64,000 nt of DNA from Gammaproteobacteria bacterium (lineage in GTDB: Bacteria; Pseudomonadota; Gammaproteobacteria; Pseudomonadales; Azotimanducaceae). How positions within the stretch are numbered: position 1 is the first letter of the stretch; each line of letters starts with the position of its first letter. A program made the translations under genes and the position numbers. Below, in pieces: positions 34,090-43,050 of the stretch. Below the pieces are notes generated by a model, which saw only the letters and a list, made by a program, of their open reading frames with translations, ran no database searches and was not told where the DNA came from. Location of the stretch: positions 1 through 64,000 of the forward strand of contig JAPOVK010000023.1 in assembly GCA_026708185.1 (NCBI GenBank), given 5' to 3'.

Positions 34090-37000
34090 GTGCCAGAAAC
34101 GGCTCCGACGCCGATGCGCGTAGTCTCGCTCGACCTTGAAGTCAACAAGGGGACCGGGAGCATCCACGCGTTCGCGGCCGTCTACCCGGACGGGACTGCG
34201 CTGACGCGGAGCGGACTCAGGAACACCAACATCGGCTCCGCGCTGTCGGAACTCGACGACTTCGCGCAGGCTGCCGAAGTGGTTCTCGGCCACAACCTGA
34301 TCCTGTTCGACGCCCCCTACCTGCGTGCGGCGGCCCCGCAACTCGCCCTTCTCCAAAAGCCCGTCCTTGACACGCTCTGGCTCAGCCCGCTGGCATTCCC
34401 CCGCCACCCGTACCACCGTCTCGTCAAGCACTACCAGGACGGCGGAATCATCCGTGGCCAGGTCAACGACCCCAAGCTGGATGCGGCATTGGCACTCACG
34501 CTGTACGGCGACGAATGCGATGCGTTCACGGCGACCGATCCCGACCTGCTGACGGCCTGGCATTGGCTGAGTTCGCCGACCGGCGCAGGCACGGCGTTCG
34601 ACCAGTTCTTCACCGCCGTGCGTCGTCTCGAGCGCCCGACCGCGGCCGAGGCACGAGCCGCGATTGCCAAACGCCTGCGCGACACGGCGTGCACCACGCA
34701 GACCGACGCCATCGTCAACCAACCCCCCGCTCAAGGCTGGGCACTCGCCTACGCCCTGGCCTGGCTGTCGGTCGCGGGCGGCAACTCGGTGATGCCGCCC
34801 TGGGTCCGCGAGCAGTTTCCCGCGGCTGGTCAACTGGTAAGGCGGCTGCGCGATGTCCCATGCTCGGCAGCGGACTGCGCATGGTGCCACGCCATGCACG
34901 ATGCACCGACCGAACTCAAGCGCTGGTTCGGATTCGAGGCCTTCCGGCGGGAACCGGCTACCGAGGCGGCCGGCTCCATGCAGCAGGCCATCGTCGAGGC
35001 GGCGATGGCTAGACGGCATGTGCTCGGACTGCTGCCCACCGGCAGCGGCAAGTCGATCTGCTACCAGGTTCCGGCGCTGTCCCGTTACGATAAGACTGGC
35101 GCATTGACCGTGGTGATCTCGCCGCTCGTCGCGCTCATGGCCGACCAGGTCACTGGCTTGCAGGGCCACGGCATCAGTTCGGCCGTGACCGTAAACGGGC
35201 TGCTGTCGCAGCCGGAACGCGCCGACGCACTCGACCGCATTAGGCTCGGGGATGCGGCCGTCGTGCTCACCTCGCCCGAGCAATTGCGCAACCGTGGCGT
35301 CGTCAACGCGATCACGCAACGCGAGATCGGCGCCTGGATCCTCGACGAAGCGCACTGCCTGTCGAGTTGGGGGCACGACTTCCGACCGGACTACCGCTAC
35401 GTCGGGCGGTTCATTCGGGAACGCGCCGGAGAAGGCGAGCCGGCACCCGTCATGTGCCTCACGGCAACCGCCAAGCCCGCCGTCGTCGAAGACATCCGGC
35501 GGTACTTCCGGGACCAACTCGGCGTTGAACTCGCCGTCTTCAACGGTGGCGCCCGACGCTCGAACCTGGCCTTCCACATCCTGCCAACCACGCCGACCGA
35601 CAAGCGGCCGGACATCCATGCCCTGCTCGATCGCCACCTCCCCGCGGACAGCGCCGGCGGGGCGATCGTCTATTGCTCGACCCGACGGCGATGCGAGGAA
35701 GTCGCCGAGTATCTCCAGGCGAAGGCCTGGTCCGCAGACCATTTCCACGCCGGCCTGACACCGGAACGCAAGAAAGTGGTACAGGAGGACTTCATCGCCG
35801 GCCGCCTGCGCGTCATCGTGGCGACCAACGCCTTCGGCATGGGCGTGGACAAGCCGGATGTTCGTCTGGTCGTCCACGCCGACATCCCCGGCTCCCTCGA
35901 GAACTATCTCCAAGAGGCCGGGCGCGCTGGACGAGACGCCGAGGAAGCGCACTGTGTCCTTCTCTACACCGAGGACGATGTCGAGCGGCAATTCAGCATC
36001 GCGGCCCGTTCACGACTCACGCGGGGCGAGATCGACGGCATCTGCCAAGCCCTGCGCCGGCTGACACCGTCGCGCAAAGGCCGCGCCGAGGCCCGCGAAA
36101 TCGTAGCAACGCCAGGCGAGATTCTTCTTGCGGACGAAGAGCATGCGTTCAGCCGGGACACCCACACCGACGACACCAGGGTCAAGACGGCGATCGCTTG
36201 GCTCGAGGACGCGCAGCTGGCGACACGCGAAGAGAATCGAGCCGAGGTCTTCCCATCGTCCTTACTCGTGAGCAACCGCGAGGAAGCCGCCGCCCGCCTC
36301 GGGAAAGCCAAGCTGCATCCGACCTACCGCAAGCAGTTGCTCGACATCGTCGACACCCTCATCAACGCCAATCCGGACGAGGGCATCTCCACCGATGAAC
36401 TGATGAGCATCTCCGGGTTGAGCCGCGACGACGTGCGAGCAGCCTTGTACAACTTCGAGCAGCTTGGCATCGCCACCAACGACACGCGGTTGACGGCCTA
36501 CGTTCACGCGGGCGTCCAAGGCGAGTCCAAGAAGCGCCTCAACTGGGCATCAGAACTCGAGGTGGCTCTCGTCGAGCGCCTCCAGGAGGAGGCTCCCGAC
36601 CTGCAGGCCGGTGACCCGCCGTCGGCGCTGCAACTGCGCATCGTCACGCAGGCCTTGAAGGACGACGGGCACCAGGGTGCGCTACCCGTGCGCGTGCAGC
36701 GCCTGCTGCGCAGCATCAGCATGGACGGACGCGGCGCAGACGGCCCGGGCAGCATCGACGTGCGCATCCAGGACCGGGACACGGTCCGCGTCAAGCTGAA
36801 CCGGGACTGGCCGCAGCTCGCGGAGACAGCCAAGCGCAGGCGCGCGGCGGCCACCGTCCTGCTGGACCACCTGATCGGCAAGCTGCCGGCGGGCGCCCGG
36901 GGCGGCGATCTGCTCGTGGAAACCACGCTCGGCGACCTGCTCGCCGCGATCAACGGCGATCTCATGCTGAAGAGCTACGCCAGGGAACCGCGCAAGCTGC

Positions 37001-39234
37001 TCGACCGCGCCTTGCTGTGGCTGCACGAGCAGGAGGTGATCCGCCTGAACAAGGGCATGGCGGTCTTTCGCCCGGCCATGACGATACGCCTCGAGCCCGG
37101 CCGCCGCCGTTTCGCCAAGGCGGACTTCGCACCGCTCGAGCTGCACTACCAGGAACAGACGCTGCAGATCCACGTGATGGAGGCTTTCGTCGCGCGCGGC
37201 CTCGAAGCCATCGCCGATGCCATCCGACTAGCGATGGACTACTTCACGCTCGAGCGCGACGCATTCCTTACGCGCTGGCTTGCCGACCGCAAGGATCTCG
37301 CCCGGCAGACCACCCCGGAGTCCTGGCGCGCCATCGTCGACAGCCTCGACAATCCCCAGCAGCGCCGACTCGTCGCCGACGACCGCGAGCGGACCAACGT
37401 CCTGGTGCTCGCGGGTCCGGGCTCGGGCAAGACCCGCGTGCTCGTCCACCGCATCGCGTACCTGCTGCGCGTACGCCGGGAAGACCCACGCGGCATTCTC
37501 GCCCTCGCCTACAACCGCCATGCTGCCGTGGAGATTCGCCGCCGCTTGGACGACCTCGTCGGCCACGATGCGCGCGGGACGACGGTCCTGACCTGCCACG
37601 GCCTAGCCTTGCGGCTCACGGGATCGACCCTTGCCAACCGCGAGGACCTGACCGATGCGGACTTCAGCCGCGTGCTGCACGAGGCGACAGCGCTGCTGCG
37701 CGGTGAGGGGTTGCCGCCACAAGAGGCGGATACCCAACGTAACCAAATGCTCGCGGGGTTCCGCTGGATCCTGGTCGACGAATACCAGGACATCGACCGC
37801 GCCCAATACGAACTCATCTCGGCCGTCGCCGGCAGGACGCTGACCGACCCGAGCCGTAAACTGACGCTATTCGCCGTCGGCGACGACGACCAGAACATCT
37901 ACGCCTACGCCGGCGCTTCGGTGCGCTACATCCGGCAGTTCGAGAATGACTACGGCGCGAAACCGGCCTATCTCACTCAGAACTACCGTTCCACCGGCCA
38001 CATCGTCGCCGCCGCCAATGCGTGGATCGCCGACGCCAGAGACCGCATGAAGACGGGCCATCCCATCGTTGTCGACCGTAAGCGCCGCAAACGACCCCTA
38101 GGTGGCGACTGGGAACACCGCGACCCTGTCGGCCGCGGGCGAGTGCAAGTGATTTCCGTACCGGCGGACGGCCGGCAGCAGGCGTTGGCGGCCCTAGCGG
38201 AACTCAACCGCCTCGCCGCGCTGTCGGACGATTGGGACTGGCGCACCGCCGCCGTCGTCGCGCGGACCTGGCGCGACCTGGAGCCACTCCGAAGCCTCTG
38301 CGAACGCGATGGCATCCCCTATCAAGTCGCGCGCGAAGACGTCAAGTTCTTCTGGCACCTGCGCGAAACGCGCTCGCTGCGGGAATGGGTCGCGACCCTA
38401 AGCGACGGCCTTGTCGATAGGACCAAGCTCGGAGCCTGGCTCGAAGCGCAGACCGGCGGTCCCTGGACCGAGGTCCTTCGCGAAGCCATCGACGACTTCA
38501 CCCTGGAAGCGAGTGCGGCGGAGATGCCGGTGCAGGCATTCAACGTGTGGCTCGCGGAATGGGGGCGCGACCTGCGCCGGCGACAGACCGGCCTGCTGCT
38601 GCTTTCGGTCCACCGCGCGAAGGGACTAGAGTTCGACCATGTGGTGATCCTCGACGGGAGCTGGGATGACCGCGGTCCACCGGACACCATGCGCCGCCTC
38701 TACTACGTCGCGATGACCCGCGCTCGCGAGACGTTGACCTTGTTTCGCATGCGACCGGGGCGCAGCAGCGACCTCGAAGCCCGAGACGGGCGTGCCGGCG
38801 GTTTGGATGTCAGCGACCGGCTCTGGAACGATGGTGCGGCGTACCTGGCCCACCGCGAACTCACGTCACCTGAACCGCTTTCGCCCGAGCTGGACCGCCG
38901 GTACCGCGCACTCGGACTTGCCGACGTGGACTTGGGGTACGCTGGCCGGCGTCACGCCGGCCACCCGGTGCATCGCGCCATCGCATCGCTTGGCCCCGGC
39001 GACTCGATCGACCTGCGCGAGTCCAAGCACGGCTGGCAGCTTGTTGCCGGCGAAACGGTCGTCGGCCGACTCGCCAAGGCGTTCTTGCCTCCCGACGCGC
39101 AGCAACTAGCCGCCCGGGTGTACGCTGTGGCGACCTGGAGCCGGGAGGCCAGCGAGCTCGAGTTCCGATCGGCCTATCGGTGCGATGCATGGGAGGTCGT
39201 GGTGCCGGAGCTGGTGTATGCCAACTCGCCATAG
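34090..39234 (+). CDS. Giant exonuclease-like / RecQ / UvrD fusion helicase
   Basis: This 1714-residue DNA helicase fusion begins with an RNase H-fold exonuclease-like region (VSLDLEVNKG; VVLGHNLILFDAPYL). A RecQ-type SF2 helicase follows (Walker A LPTGSGKS, Lys321; DEAH at 419-422; LSSWGHDFRPDYRYVG; YCSTRRR; ATNAFGMGVDKPDVRLVVH; YLQEAGRAGRD), then winged-helix sequence. A full UvrD/Rep-type SF1 helicase comes next (GPGSGKT, Lys1114; VDEYQD at 1229-1234; GDDDQNIYAYAGAS; TQNYRST; SVHRAKGLEFDHVV; YYVAMTRAR). GTG 34090 is used; ATG 34114 is possible. The next gene overlaps its end by 17 bp. DNA repair or defence are both plausible. Confidence 0.9.
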   Translation: MPETAPTPMRVVSLDLEVNKGTGSIHAFAAVYPDGTALTRSGLRNTNIGSALSELDDFAQAAEVVLGHNLILFDAPYLRAAAPQLALLQKPVLDTLWLSPLAFPRHPYHRLVKHYQDGGIIRGQVNDPKLDAALALTLYGDECDAFTATDPDLLTAWHWLSSPTGAGTAFDQFFTAVRRLERPTAAEARAAIAKRLRDTACTTQTDAIVNQPPAQGWALAYALAWLSVAGGNSVMPPWVREQFPAAGQLVRRLRDVPCSAADCAWCHAMHDAPTELKRWFGFEAFRREPATEAAGSMQQAIVEAAMARRHVLGLLPTGSGKSICYQVPALSRYDKTGALTVVISPLVALMADQVTGLQGHGISSAVTVNGLLSQPERADALDRIRLGDAAVVLTSPEQLRNRGVVNAITQREIGAWILDEAHCLSSWGHDFRPDYRYVGRFIRERAGEGEPAPVMCLTATAKPAVVEDIRRYFRDQLGVELAVFNGGARRSNLAFHILPTTPTDKRPDIHALLDRHLPADSAGGAIVYCSTRRRCEEVAEYLQAKAWSADHFHAGLTPERKKVVQEDFIAGRLRVIVATNAFGMGVDKPDVRLVVHADIPGSLENYLQEAGRAGRDAEEAHCVLLYTEDDVERQFSIAARSRLTRGEIDGICQALRRLTPSRKGRAEAREIVATPGEILLADEEHAFSRDTHTDDTRVKTAIAWLEDAQLATREENRAEVFPSSLLVSNREEAAARLGKAKLHPTYRKQLLDIVDTLINANPDEGISTDELMSISGLSRDDVRAALYNFEQLGIATNDTRLTAYVHAGVQGESKKRLNWASELEVALVERLQEEAPDLQAGDPPSALQLRIVTQALKDDGHQGALPVRVQRLLRSISMDGRGADGPGSIDVRIQDRDTVRVKLNRDWPQLAETAKRRRAAATVLLDHLIGKLPAGARGGDLLVETTLGDLLAAINGDLMLKSYAREPRKLLDRALLWLHEQEVIRLNKGMAVFRPAMTIRLEPGRRRFAKADFAPLELHYQEQTLQIHVMEAFVARGLEAIADAIRLAMDYFTLERDAFLTRWLADRKDLARQTTPESWRAIVDSLDNPQQRRLVADDRERTNVLVLAGPGSGKTRVLVHRIAYLLRVRREDPRGILALAYNRHAAVEIRRRLDDLVGHDARGTTVLTCHGLALRLTGSTLANREDLTDADFSRVLHEATALLRGEGLPPQEADTQRNQMLAGFRWILVDEYQDIDRAQYELISAVAGRTLTDPSRKLTLFAVGDDDQNIYAYAGASVRYIRQFENDYGAKPAYLTQNYRSTGHIVAAANAWIADARDRMKTGHPIVVDRKRRKRPLGGDWEHRDPVGRGRVQVISVPADGRQQALAALAELNRLAALSDDWDWRTAAVVARTWRDLEPLRSLCERDGIPYQVAREDVKFFWHLRETRSLREWVATLSDGLVDRTKLGAWLEAQTGGPWTEVLREAIDDFTLEASAAEMPVQAFNVWLAEWGRDLRRRQTGLLLLSVHRAKGLEFDHVVILDGSWDDRGPPDTMRRLYYVAMTRARETLTLFRMRPGRSSDLEARDGRAGGLDVSDRLWNDGAAYLAHRELTSPEPLSPELDRRYRALGLADVDLGYAGRRHAGHPVHRAIASLGPGDSIDLRESKHGWQLVAGETVVGRLAKAFLPPDAQQLAARVYAVATWSREASELEFRSAYRCDAWEVVVPELVYANSP

Positions 39235-40045
39235 CGCACACGCGCGCGAAGCCCTGGTCAGGCGCAACATCGACTATTGGAGCCGTGGCTGGGGCCCGAG
39301 AGCCGAGGACAAGATCGCCGCTGTACTCGGCGATCCGGACTGGGTCCGCTTGATTGACCAGGAACTCGAGCTTGAACCCTTGGCAGACAGTGCCCGCGCT
39401 GTCCGTCTCGAGATCAGCCGGATGGAGCATTGTCACGAGAGCTTTCGGGCCAATGCCGAGGCCGTTGTCGCGATGATTACGTCCCTGGGACACCGTCCGG
39501 CGGAAACCCGCGTGCTCGATTGCGGCGAAGTGGCCGCAGCGCGCCACGTCCGTGTCGGGGGCTACCTCGCCGCGCTACGCTGCTGGCGCGATCGAGTGGC
39601 TGGAACCGGGGCCTTGGATAAGACGGTCGAGGCCCTGTGCGGTGCCCCCGACGCACGCAAGCTCGGACTCATCGGTCATCTCATCGAGAGGCTCCAGGAC
39701 AACGGCTACGAGCATGGTCAGGACGACTGGGAACGCACCGAGGCGCTCATCAACCATCTCGAGCGCTGCTCCGTGCACTGGGAGCGCAGCCTGCTCGCCA
39801 CCTTGAAGGAGATCGGCAGCGGCATCCGGACCTTCGAGTTCCACGTCGACGGCGGCTGGTGCTCGTGCGGCGATGCTCCGGATCGCGTCGCGGAACTCCA
39901 AGGCCTGTTGCGAGACCTCGACGCCTGGCTCGATGACCGCCCGGGCGCGGAGCTTGGCGAGCGAACGCCGGTCAAGGTTTGGCTCGTCGGCTCCCTCGTC
40001 AAGCACATCCGGAGCCAGCGGCACACGGGACGGATCGTTCGCTAG
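39218..40045 (+). CDS. Unknown protein coupled to the fusion helicase
   Basis: This 275-residue soluble protein is one I do not recognise. It is mostly alpha-helical by composition, with no signal or membrane segment. It has clustered Trp/Arg near the N-terminus (NIDYWSRGWGPRAEDK) and a late HVDGGWCSCGDAPD that could bind a metal. ATG 39218 has GGAG eight bases upstream and lies inside the helicase stop region (17-bp overlap), so it is almost certainly co-translated with the helicase. Its 3' end overlaps the convergent GNAT gene by 47 bp. A helicase accessory role is inference from coupling only. Confidence 0.7.
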   Translation: MPTRHSAHAREALVRRNIDYWSRGWGPRAEDKIAAVLGDPDWVRLIDQELELEPLADSARAVRLEISRMEHCHESFRANAEAVVAMITSLGHRPAETRVLDCGEVAAARHVRVGGYLAALRCWRDRVAGTGALDKTVEALCGAPDARKLGLIGHLIERLQDNGYEHGQDDWERTEALINHLERCSVHWERSLLATLKEIGSGIRTFEFHVDGGWCSCGDAPDRVAELQGLLRDLDAWLDDRPGAELGERTPVKVWLVGSLVKHIRSQRHTGRIVR

Positions 40046-40862
40046 CGACACGCGTCAAGAACTCGACCTCGTCGACGACTTCGAAGCCCAGCCGTTCGTA
40101 CATCAGTCGCGCCGGATTGCGACCGACGACCAACAGTTCGATCCGCGAAGTCAGCGGCCGCAAGCGTCCGATGGCCAAACGCGTCAGCGCGGAACCCATG
40201 CCGCGGCGGCGACAGTCCGGATGAACGGCGACTTCGTGGATCACCCCGATGGCGTCGTCGACGCGTTCCCACAACACGTACCCAGCCACGCGCTCAGCGT
40301 CCACGGCCAAGACCAAGCCGTCGGACTCACGGAATGTCCGCTCGGCCTCGACGACGTCGACCTCGTCCGGCCAAGCTGCCACGTAGGTCGCCAACAGCGG
40401 TGCCAGCCAACGCGACTCGAAGTCGGCAAACCGGCAAGGGGCAGGCAGCGCCGGCGACCCGGCCAACTCGCGGGCAAGCGCCATGGTCCGTTGCACGAGG
40501 TAGGGCGTGAATCCGTGTAGGTCGAGGACTCCCTTGACATCCGCCGACGCCACCGAGGTGCGGAGCGTCGCAGGCACCGACACGTCCGAGCACGCCCAAT
40601 CCACGAGTGTGACAAAGCCGTGCCGCTCGGACGCGATCGCCGAGAAGTGGCCCACGCCAGACGTGACCGGGGCGACACGGGCGAATCCCGTTACCGCGCC
40701 GTTCGACTCAAGCAGCCGTGATGCTTGCTCCGCGCCGGCCTCGAAAGCCGAGTGCACATCGTCGGCGTGAGACGACCCGAGGCCGCACTGCCACGATGTT
40801 TCCCGGTTCGCCAGCGCCAATACGCGGTCGCGGTCCCGCCGCGCCACGGCGCGGAGTTCCAA
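39999..40862 (-). CDS. GNAT-family N-acetyltransferase
   Basis: This 287-residue protein appears to have two GNAT-like halves; only the C-terminal half has a clear acetyl-CoA motif (VIHEVAVHPDCRRRGMGSALTRLAIGRL, the RxxGxG/A loop). It ends with RNPARLMYERLGFEVVDEVEFL, the typical last strand. The N-terminal half (LESNGAVTGFARVAPVTSG) is degenerate. The start is TTG 40862, which directly follows the stop of the dioxygenase gene and has GGAG six bases upstream. Substrate unknown. Confidence 0.83.
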   Translation of the reverse strand: MELRAVARRDRDRVLALANRETSWQCGLGSSHADDVHSAFEAGAEQASRLLESNGAVTGFARVAPVTSGVGHFSAIASERHGFVTLVDWACSDVSVPATLRTSVASADVKGVLDLHGFTPYLVQRTMALARELAGSPALPAPCRFADFESRWLAPLLATYVAAWPDEVDVVEAERTFRESDGLVLAVDAERVAGYVLWERVDDAIGVIHEVAVHPDCRRRGMGSALTRLAIGRLRPLTSRIELLVVGRNPARLMYERLGFEVVDEVEFLTRVASERSVPCAAGSGCA

Positions 40863-42107
40863 CTACAGCTCCGTGCGCCCGTAGCCGGCCTCGGACGCGT
40901 AGCGCATGCGCTCGAAGTCCGCGCCCGTGTCGCCGCTCTTGCCGAACAGGTCGTCGAGCCCGCAGATGGTCGAGAACACCGGCGGGTTGCGGTCGATGAT
41001 CGCCTGGTCGATGTCGTCGTAACGCTCCAGCGGCCGCATGAAGAAGCGCACGTAGGCGTTGTGCAGCGACGACCGCGTGCCGGGCGCGGTACGCGGCATG
41101 GCACCGTGCCAACTCGCACCGTGCCAGAACGCGATGGATCCCTTCGGCATCTCGATGGTGACGCAGTCTTCGCGCGTCGTTCCCGGCGGCACCTGGCGGC
41201 GGTTGCGGAAGCTGCCGGGCACGATTACCGTCGGGCCCGCCGCACGATCAAAGTCGTCGATAGCCCACACTGCGGTCGCTTCCAGGCAGTACTCGGGAAA
41301 CGGCTCGGCCACGCGCGATGCGCCGTAGTCGGCGTGCAGGCCAGGGTGCGTATCGAGGCCAGGCCCTTTGACGATCGTATCCGACTGGTACATGACGCAG
41401 CCGCGCCCGAGAAGATACTCCGCGAGGGTCAGCACCCACGGGTGGACCGCCGCGTATTCCCAGAGCCGTCCACGGCGCAGCAGCATCGTCGCGCGGAAGC
41501 CGGAATCGGCAGGCGCTGCTGCGTGATTGCGTCGTGTTTCGGCACGCAACTCGTCGGCGAGCTCGGCGGTGAACGCGTCGTGCATGACGGTGTAGCCCTT
41601 GTCGTCAAGATCGGCGATGTTGTCGTTCAAGCCCAGCGTCCGGGCCCGATGCCGAATGTCGGGATTGTTAACCGTGCGGCGCGCCATGTGACTGTGGAAA
41701 TCGGACAGCAACGCCTCGATCGCCGGGTCTTTCGGCAAGGCGCCAGTCACCTGCGGCGCGCCGAGAACGAACGTGTATTCGCGGTGAGCCCGTTCGGCCG
41801 CCTCGCGGTCGCCGTCGCTGGTCCAAGCGAAAGGCAGCGCGGCGTTGTAGTCGTGACGCAGGCAGAGGTCCGCGTTCGCGGTCGGGCGCGCATTGACCGT
41901 GGCCGTGCCTTCGGCAACGCGCACGGTGTACCCGAACGGACCATCGTTGCCGTCGACGAGGCTCGGCGGCGGATCGGTGAGTTCCACGGAAAGGCTGAAC
42001 GGCTGCAGCGGCTGCGGCTGGCTCCCGAGATAGCGCGCCGCCTCGCTGATCCAACCGGGCGACGCGTACTGGACGCGCTCCGCCAAGGGTACGGTCAATT
42101 CGGTCAC
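40863..42107 (-). CDS. SCP2-like / phytanoyl-CoA dioxygenase fusion
   Basis: This is a 414-residue Fe(II)/2-oxoglutarate oxygenase. Residues about 160-400 are PhyH-like with the metal motif His258-x-Asp260 (GLHADYG) and distal His334 (ASWHGAMPRT). The first 150 residues resemble an SCP2 sterol/lipid-carrier domain (FGYTVRVAEGTATVNARPTANADLCLRHDYNAALPFA), which would place a lipid-binding module before the oxygenase. GTG 42107 with GGGAG seven bases upstream is preferred over ATG 42167. It precedes the GNAT gene without a gap and is divergent from a crotonase gene. Likely substrate: a hydrophobic acyl or sterol-like compound (inference). Confidence 0.8.
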   Translation of the reverse strand: MTELTVPLAERVQYASPGWISEAARYLGSQPQPLQPFSLSVELTDPPPSLVDGNDGPFGYTVRVAEGTATVNARPTANADLCLRHDYNAALPFAWTSDGDREAAERAHREYTFVLGAPQVTGALPKDPAIEALLSDFHSHMARRTVNNPDIRHRARTLGLNDNIADLDDKGYTVMHDAFTAELADELRAETRRNHAAAPADSGFRATMLLRRGRLWEYAAVHPWVLTLAEYLLGRGCVMYQSDTIVKGPGLDTHPGLHADYGASRVAEPFPEYCLEATAVWAIDDFDRAAGPTVIVPGSFRNRRQVPPGTTREDCVTIEMPKGSIAFWHGASWHGAMPRTAPGTRSSLHNAYVRFFMRPLERYDDIDQAIIDRNPPVFSTICGLDDLFGKSGDTGADFERMRYASEAGYGRTEL

Positions 42108-42249
42108 GGTTCGCTCCCGGGATCTGCCCTGATGACGCCGATCATACGCCGCAGGACAGGTTCCCACCCGGCCCGGTCAAGCGTTCAATGCGCACGGGCG
42201 CAACGTACCTGATACGCTTGGCGGATCCCCAACGATCAAGCCTTGCACC

Positions 42250-43026
42250 ATGTCCGATTACGACACCATCCTCTACGAAGTCGACGGCAATCTCGCCACC
42301 GTCACCATGAACCGCCCGGATAGCCTCAACGGCATCACTCACACCATGATGCGCGAACTCTACGAGTGCCTGAACATCGTGGCGCTCAACGAAGAGGTAC
42401 GCGTGGTGCTGTTTACGGGTGCGGGCCGAGGGTTCTGTCCTGGGGTCGACCTCAAGGCGGCCACCAGCGGGGACAACCAGGAGCCCAACCGGCGTGAGTA
42501 CTTCCACATCACGACGCTGCTCCACGAAATGCCGAAGGTCACGATCGCGGCCGTGAACGGGGCTTGTGCGGGAGCGGGATTCGGCTGGGCTTGCGCCTGC
42601 GACCTTCGCTATGCCAGCGAGCGCGCCGTGTTCAACTCGGCGTTCCTCGGCGTCGGCATCTCCGGCGACATGGCGGGACCCTGGTTGCTGCCCCGCATCG
42701 TCGGTGCGACGAAGGCACGGGAGCTCTTCTTCAGCTCCCAGAAGTTCGGGGCCGATGAGGCCGAACGCATGGGCCTCGTCCTCAATACGTTCCCGGCCGA
42801 GACGTTCCGCGAGGAAGTCCAGGCCATCGCCGAGCGGCTCGCCAAGTCGGCACCGCTCGCCATCGGCGAGATGAAGAAGAACTTCATCAACGCTGAGAAC
42901 ATGCCGCTACGGGACTACATCGAAGTTGAGACCGAGCGGCATACGCGCACCGGCGGAAGCGAGGACTCGCGCGAAGCGTTCCGCGCCTTCGTCGAGAAGC
43001 GCGACCCCGTGTTCAAAGGCCGCTAG
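42250..43026 (+). CDS. Enoyl-CoA hydratase/isomerase-family protein
   Basis: This 258-residue crotonase-fold protein has the oxyanion-hole segments FCPGVDLKAA and NGACAGAGFGWACACDLRYA. The two hydratase glutamates are not at their usual places: the first segment reads AGFGWACA rather than GGGCELA, and the second GISGDMAGPW rather than GxxPExG. A simple hydratase reaction is doubtful, and an isomerase, hydrolase or other crotonase chemistry is possible. It is the first plus-strand gene opposite the PhyH gene and 24 bp ahead of the redoxin fusion gene. Confidence 0.87.
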   Translation: MSDYDTILYEVDGNLATVTMNRPDSLNGITHTMMRELYECLNIVALNEEVRVVLFTGAGRGFCPGVDLKAATSGDNQEPNRREYFHITTLLHEMPKVTIAAVNGACAGAGFGWACACDLRYASERAVFNSAFLGVGISGDMAGPWLLPRIVGATKARELFFSSQKFGADEAERMGLVLNTFPAETFREEVQAIAERLAKSAPLAIGEMKKNFINAENMPLRDYIEVETERHTRTGGSEDSREAFRAFVEKRDPVFKGR

Positions 43027-43050
43027 ACGTCCAATTCGGGAGGGACGACC

